In this document: positions 60,476 through 64,000 of the stretch, one piece after another
How positions within the stretch are numbered: position 1 is the stretch's first letter
How the letters are laid out: every line of letters starts with the position of its first letter
NCBI GenBank assembly: GCA_963726405.1
Contig: CAVSCF010000005.1
Location: 124,001 to 188,000, forward strand
Direction: 5' to 3'
DNA from: JAOUJD01 sp963726405
GTDB taxonomy: Bacteria > Pseudomonadota > Gammaproteobacteria > Burkholderiales > Burkholderiaceae_F
Length of the DNA stretch: 64,000 bases
Made by a program: the position numbers and the translations under genes
Notes under the pieces: model-generated
Database searches by the model: none
What the model was told of the DNA's origin: nothing
What the model saw: the letters and a program-made list of their open reading frames with translations, nothing else

Positions 60476-61828
60476 ATGTTCAAGAAAATCCTCATCGCCA
60501 ACCGCGGCGAAATCGCCCTGCGAATTCAGCGGGCGTGCCGCGAAATGGGCATTCGCGCCGTCGTCGTTCACTCCGAAGCCGACACGCTTGCCAAGTACGT
60601 GAAGCTGGCGGACGAATCGGTCTGTATCGGCCCCGCCCCGTCCCGCGACAGCTACCTCAACATACCGGCGATCATCAGCGCCGCCGAGGTCACCGACGCT
60701 GAGGCGATTCATCCGGGCTACGGCTTCCTGTCCGAGAACGCGGATTTCGCCGAGCGCGTGGAGAAGAGCGGGTTCTGCTTCATCGGCCCGCGTCCGGAAT
60801 CGATCCGCCTGATGGGGGACAAGGTGTCGGCCAAGCAGGCCATGGCCGCGGCGGGAGTGCCCACGGTTCCTGGATCCAACGGAGCGCTGTCCGAGGACGC
60901 GCGCGAGATCGTCAGGAGCGCGCGAGCGGTCGGCTATCCGGTCATCATCAAGGCCGCCGGCGGTGGCGGCGGGCGCGGCATGCGGGTCGTCCACACGGAA
61001 GCCGCGCTGATCAATGCGGTCACCATGACCCGGCAGGAGGCACAGGCGGCGTTCAGCAACCCGAACGTCTACATGGAGAAGTTCCTCGAGAACCCGCGCC
61101 ACATCGAGATCCAGATACTGTCCGACCAGCACCGCAACGCGGTGTGGCTCGGCGATCGCGACTGCTCGATGCAGCGACGCCACCAGAAGATCATCGAGGA
61201 AGCGCCGGCGCCAGGCATCACGCGGCGTCTCATCGAAAAGATCGGCGACCGCTGCGTCGAGGCGTGCAAGAAGATCAATTACCGCGGCGCCGGCACCTTC
61301 GAGTTCCTGTTCGAGAACGGCGAGTTCTATTTCATCGAGATGAACACCCGCCTGCAGGTGGAGCATCCGGTCACCGAGATGGTCACCGGCATCGACATCG
61401 TTCAGGAGCAGATCCGCGTCGCCGCCGGCGAGAAGCTGCGTTTCAAGCAGCGCGACGTGGTCCAGAAGGGTCACGCGATCGAGTGCCGGATCAACGCGGA
61501 GGACGCCTACAAGTTCACACCGTCCCCCGGACGCATCACCTCGTGGCACCCTCCCGGCGGCCCGGGAGTGCGGGTCGACTCCCACGCGTACGCGGGCTAT
61601 TTCGTGCCGTCCAACTACGACTCGATGATCGGCAAGGTCATCTGTTACGGCGACACTCGCGAGCAGGCCCTGGCCCGCATGCGGGTCGCCATGTCCGAGA
61701 TGATCGTCGAAGGCATTTCGACCAACATCCCGCTGCATCGCGAACTGCTCATGGACGAGAAGTTCATGCTCGGCGGGACCAGCATCCACTACCTGGAAAA
61801 GCGGCTGGCCGCACGCCAGGTCGTCTAG
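60476..61828 (+). CDS. accC: Biotin carboxylase of acetyl-CoA carboxylase
   Basis: 450-residue ATP-grasp enzyme that carboxylates biotin on AccB. Signatures: KKILIANRGEIALRIQRACR, PGYGFLSENADFAERVEKSG, the glycine loop KAAGGGGGRGMRVV, RDCSMQRRHQKIIEEAPAPG and EMNTRLQVEHPVTEMVTGID. Full length. Forty-four bases after accB. Confidence 0.97.
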   Translation: MFKKILIANRGEIALRIQRACREMGIRAVVVHSEADTLAKYVKLADESVCIGPAPSRDSYLNIPAIISAAEVTDAEAIHPGYGFLSENADFAERVEKSGFCFIGPRPESIRLMGDKVSAKQAMAAAGVPTVPGSNGALSEDAREIVRSARAVGYPVIIKAAGGGGGRGMRVVHTEAALINAVTMTRQEAQAAFSNPNVYMEKFLENPRHIEIQILSDQHRNAVWLGDRDCSMQRRHQKIIEEAPAPGITRRLIEKIGDRCVEACKKINYRGAGTFEFLFENGEFYFIEMNTRLQVEHPVTEMVTGIDIVQEQIRVAAGEKLRFKQRDVVQKGHAIECRINAEDAYKFTPSPGRITSWHPPGGPGVRVDSHAYAGYFVPSNYDSMIGKVICYGDTREQALARMRVAMSEMIVEGISTNIPLHRELLMDEKFMLGGTSIHYLEKRLAARQVV

Positions 61829-61834
61829 GGTGCC

Positions 61835-62734
61835 GTGCTTTACGAACTGACGCTTTCGGCGGACGAACGAAGCGCCGAGGCGCTTGCGGACGCACTGGTC
61901 GAGGCCGGCGCCCTTTCTGTCTCCATCGAAGACGCGAACGCTGAAACGCCGGATGAGCAGGCGCTGTTCGGCGAGCCCGGCCTGACGCCCGCGCGCCATG
62001 CATGGGAGGCGAGTCGGCTTCGTGTGCTGGTGGACGGTGAAGACTGGGAATCGCTGCTCGCCGCGGCCAGCGCCGCCGCCGGTATCGATGCTCCGCACAT
62101 CGAGGCACGCGTTGCGGTCGAGGACAAGGACTGGGTGCGCGCGACCCAGTCGCAGTTCCCGCCCACGCGGATCAGCGAGCGGCTGTGGATCGTGCCGAGT
62201 TGGCACGAACCTCCGGATCCGAACGCGATTGCCGTCCGACTCGACCCCGGCGTCGCGTTCGGCACGGGCACGCATCCGACGACGCGGCTCTGCCTTCGAT
62301 GGCTGGAGGCGAACCTCACGCCCGGCGCGACCGTGCTCGACTACGGCTGTGGCTCGGGCATCCTCGCCATTGCGGCCGGCAAACTCGGAGCAGGCGCCAT
62401 CACCGGCATCGATATTGATGCGCAGGCGCTGCAGGCCGCGCGCGCGAATTCCGACGCCAATGCGGTGGGCGCCGATTACACTCAACCGGACTCCATCCGC
62501 CCCGGCACCTGGGACATCGTGCTCGCCAACATCCTGTCCAATCCATTGAAGCTGCTGGCTCCGGCTCTCCTCTCGCGCGTGGCGCCTGGCGGCGCGGTTG
62601 CGCTATCCGGAGTCCTCGAGCGACAGGCCGCCGAGGTCATCGAGGCCTATCGGACAGCGGACCCCGGTGTTCCGCTGTCCGTATGGAGTGCGGACCAAGG
62701 CTGGGTTTGCCTGGCAGGTCGACGGCAACTCTAG
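61835..62734 (+). CDS. prmA: Ribosomal protein L11 methyltransferase
   Basis: 299 residues. N-terminal substrate domain and a SAM-binding domain with LDYGCGSGILAIAAGKLGAG and the active-site region LANILSNPLKLLAPALLSRV. Trimethylates L11 of the 50S subunit. GTG 61835 start. Follows accC by six bases. Confidence 0.94.
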   Translation: MLYELTLSADERSAEALADALVEAGALSVSIEDANAETPDEQALFGEPGLTPARHAWEASRLRVLVDGEDWESLLAAASAAAGIDAPHIEARVAVEDKDWVRATQSQFPPTRISERLWIVPSWHEPPDPNAIAVRLDPGVAFGTGTHPTTRLCLRWLEANLTPGATVLDYGCGSGILAIAAGKLGAGAITGIDIDAQALQAARANSDANAVGADYTQPDSIRPGTWDIVLANILSNPLKLLAPALLSRVAPGGAVALSGVLERQAAEVIEAYRTADPGVPLSVWSADQGWVCLAGRRQL

Positions 62735-62755
62735 AAGCACGACCGACGCGACCCG

Positions 62756-63853
62756 ATGGCGCTTGCCACGAAATGTCCCCAGTGCGGAGCGCTGTTCCGC
62801 GTGGTGGCGGATCAGTTGAAGCTGCGCGGCGGCCTCGTCCGTTGCGGTGCATGCCGCGCCGTGTTCGATGCGATCGGCAGCCTCACGTACGTCGAGGACT
62901 CGGCGCTGGCGCAATCGCGGACGATCACGGGTTCGGGTCGGCCGGCCGCGCCCGCGCCGGCGCCGTCCGCCGACGACGGCGCATCAAGAGCACTCGGGCC
63001 CTCGACGACGCTGAGAATTGCGCCGGTGGCTCCCGCGACTCTCGCGGGGAACGTCCCGCTGAGAATCGAACTGCCGAAAGCTCCGCCGGAAGAGCCGGCG
63101 CTGCTCCGGCGCCGCGCCAAAGCTGCGGCGCGCGAGCGGGCAGAAGGCCAGGACACCGCTGCCGAAGCGAGGAACGCCGAAGACAAGGTACCGACGCTGG
63201 TTGCCGCCACGGGCTCGAAGGATGAGTCACCCGCGCCCGAACCGGTCGCCGGAGGCATCGGGGCCGACGACGGCGGGATGGCGGCGCCGGCCGCGGACAC
63301 CGCCGAGGAGAGCGTCAACGCCGAGGCGACGCCGAGCTTCATGCGGCCGAAGCGACGGAGGCCCCGCGGATTCTCGGTCATCTACGGAGGCGGTTCGGCG
63401 CTTCTTGCGCTGCTGGCCATCGTCCAGGTCGCGGTGATCTTCCGCGGCGACCTGATGGTTCACTGGCCGCAGTCGCGGCTGACGCTGATGGAACTGTGCG
63501 CGGCATTCGGATGCACCGTGAACTGGCCGACCCAGGCTGACCAGTTGGCGGTCATTGGAACGGAACTCCAGGCCATTCCCGGCACGGATGCACTCGAACT
63601 GACTGCCGTGATCCGCAATCGCGCGGCGTTCAAGCAGGCGTTGCCGGCGGTGGAAGTGACACTGACCGATGCCCGCAACCGGGCACTCGCCCGCAAGGTC
63701 TTCACGCCGGCCGATTACCTCGCTTCCGCGGGCGAGCCTTCGTCACGCCTGCAGGAAGGGTTCGGCCCCGGCAGCGACTTCACGATTCGTATCTTCTTCG
63801 AGGCGCGCGGCCTCGCGCCGGCCGGCTTCCTCGTCTATCCGTTCTACCTGTAA
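62756..63853 (+). CDS. Zinc-ribbon and DUF3426 membrane protein
   Basis: 365 residues. An N-terminal zinc ribbon, TKCPQCGALFRVVADQLKLR and VRCGACRAVFDAI (two CxxC pairs), is followed by a long Ala/Pro/Glu-rich disordered region (about 45-195). One helix follows (about 208-226, GGGSALLALLAIVQVAVIF), then a periplasmic DUF3426 domain (EVTLTDARNRALARKVFTPA, ADYLASAGE). Topology puts the zinc ribbon in the cytoplasm. Commonly found next to prmA and a PfkB kinase in this group; role unknown. Confidence 0.87.
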   Translation: MALATKCPQCGALFRVVADQLKLRGGLVRCGACRAVFDAIGSLTYVEDSALAQSRTITGSGRPAAPAPAPSADDGASRALGPSTTLRIAPVAPATLAGNVPLRIELPKAPPEEPALLRRRAKAAARERAEGQDTAAEARNAEDKVPTLVAATGSKDESPAPEPVAGGIGADDGGMAAPAADTAEESVNAEATPSFMRPKRRRPRGFSVIYGGGSALLALLAIVQVAVIFRGDLMVHWPQSRLTLMELCAAFGCTVNWPTQADQLAVIGTELQAIPGTDALELTAVIRNRAAFKQALPAVEVTLTDARNRALARKVFTPADYLASAGEPSSRLQEGFGPGSDFTIRIFFEARGLAPAGFLVYPFYL

Positions 63854-63904
63854 TCGACCCCTGCACACCAGGCGCCGCGCCCTCGCGGCCACCGAGAAGA
63901 CCTC

Positions 63905-64000
63905 ATGAGCACCCTCATCTGCGGCTCCATCGCCTACGACTCCATCATGGTCTTCGAAGGCCGCTTCGCCGACCACATCCTGCCGCATCAGGTGCACATC
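63905..64000 (+). CDS. PfkB-family carbohydrate kinase, N-terminal fragment
   Basis: Thirty-two residues are visible before the right edge: MSTLICGSIAYDSIMVFEGR is the start typical of PfkB-family (ribokinase/adenosine kinase-like) sugar kinases, with the G-S-I-A-Y-D strand. The rest is outside the window, so substrate cannot be told. Continues the aroQ-accBC-prmA run. Confidence 0.78.
   Translation, partial: MSTLICGSIAYDSIMVFEGRFADHILPHQVHI

Noticed and set aside
1..64000. tRNA, rRNA, prophage, insertion sequence or replication origin
   Set aside because: None seen on either strand by reading; no transposase, integrase or DnaA-box cluster stood out. A dedicated search (tRNAscan, IS search) would be decisive.

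Overview
The window is high-GC DNA from a betaproteobacterium. I infer this from family content and gene order, not from any marker gene. The glycolytic and purine genes (tkt-gap, pgk, pyk, fba, purC-purE-purK-sua5), the mpl to mtgA run, and the aroQ-accB-accC-prmA-DUF3426-PfkB run are arrangements I associate with Betaproteobacteria. A Bug-type receptor and a SpeD-SpeE fusion also fit. No rRNA, tRNA, CRISPR array, transposase or phage gene was seen.

Layout. 0-5.4 kb: an MFS transporter end, a ChaC-like cyclotransferase, pdxH, a NarL-type two-component pair and a DUF72 protein. 5.4-8.3 kb (minus): a four-gene envelope cluster, TlpA thioredoxin, DUF4266 lipoprotein, DUF3570 barrel protein and ApbE flavin transferase. 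8.3-12.2 kb (minus): msrA, a membrane protein, two TPM-domain proteins, LemA and DUF1992. 12.2-18.1 kb: flavin reductase, EamA exporter, acetyltransferase, kynB-kynU, flavodoxin and glutaryl-CoA dehydrogenase. 18.1-37.2 kb, mostly minus: a broken GDSL esterase and the purine and glycolysis block. Between gap and pgk this block is interrupted by a protease module: a propeptide-like lipoprotein, a GlyGly-CTERM subtilase, and a rhombosortase on the opposite strand. 37.8-45.9 kb: SpeD-SpeE, rsmE, a YidB-like protein, barstar and barnase-like genes, malic enzyme, a predicted small RNA, an aminotransferase and a lytic transglycosylase. 46.3-49.6 kb: ubiD, a KTSC protein and mgtE. 49.7-58.1 kb (minus): the tightly packed run mpl-yqiA-fabG-ybaK-marC-rnb-tonB-aroE-mtgA. 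58.2-64 kb (plus): an unknown conserved protein, a thioredoxin, aroQ, accBC, prmA, a zinc-ribbon membrane protein and the start of a PfkB-family kinase.

The most interesting system is the TlpA-DUF4266-DUF3570-ApbE cluster. The predicted outer-membrane DUF3570 protein carries a D-x-x-S-G-A-S motif of the kind ApbE modifies with FMN, and the DUF4266 lipoprotein ends in a glycine-rich C-x-C tail. Together they suggest an envelope redox system with a covalently flavinylated outer-membrane protein. Other points of note are the sortase-protease-propeptide module, two non-coding repeat arrays that share a sequence core, and a promoter-to-terminator small RNA.

Caution: six genes between 18.1 and 33.7 kb (the GDSL esterase, sua5, purK, the Bug receptor, an S41 protease and the subtilase) carry frameshifts, nearly all mended by removing one base from a short run. 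Because housekeeping genes are affected, local sequence error is at least as likely as real decay.
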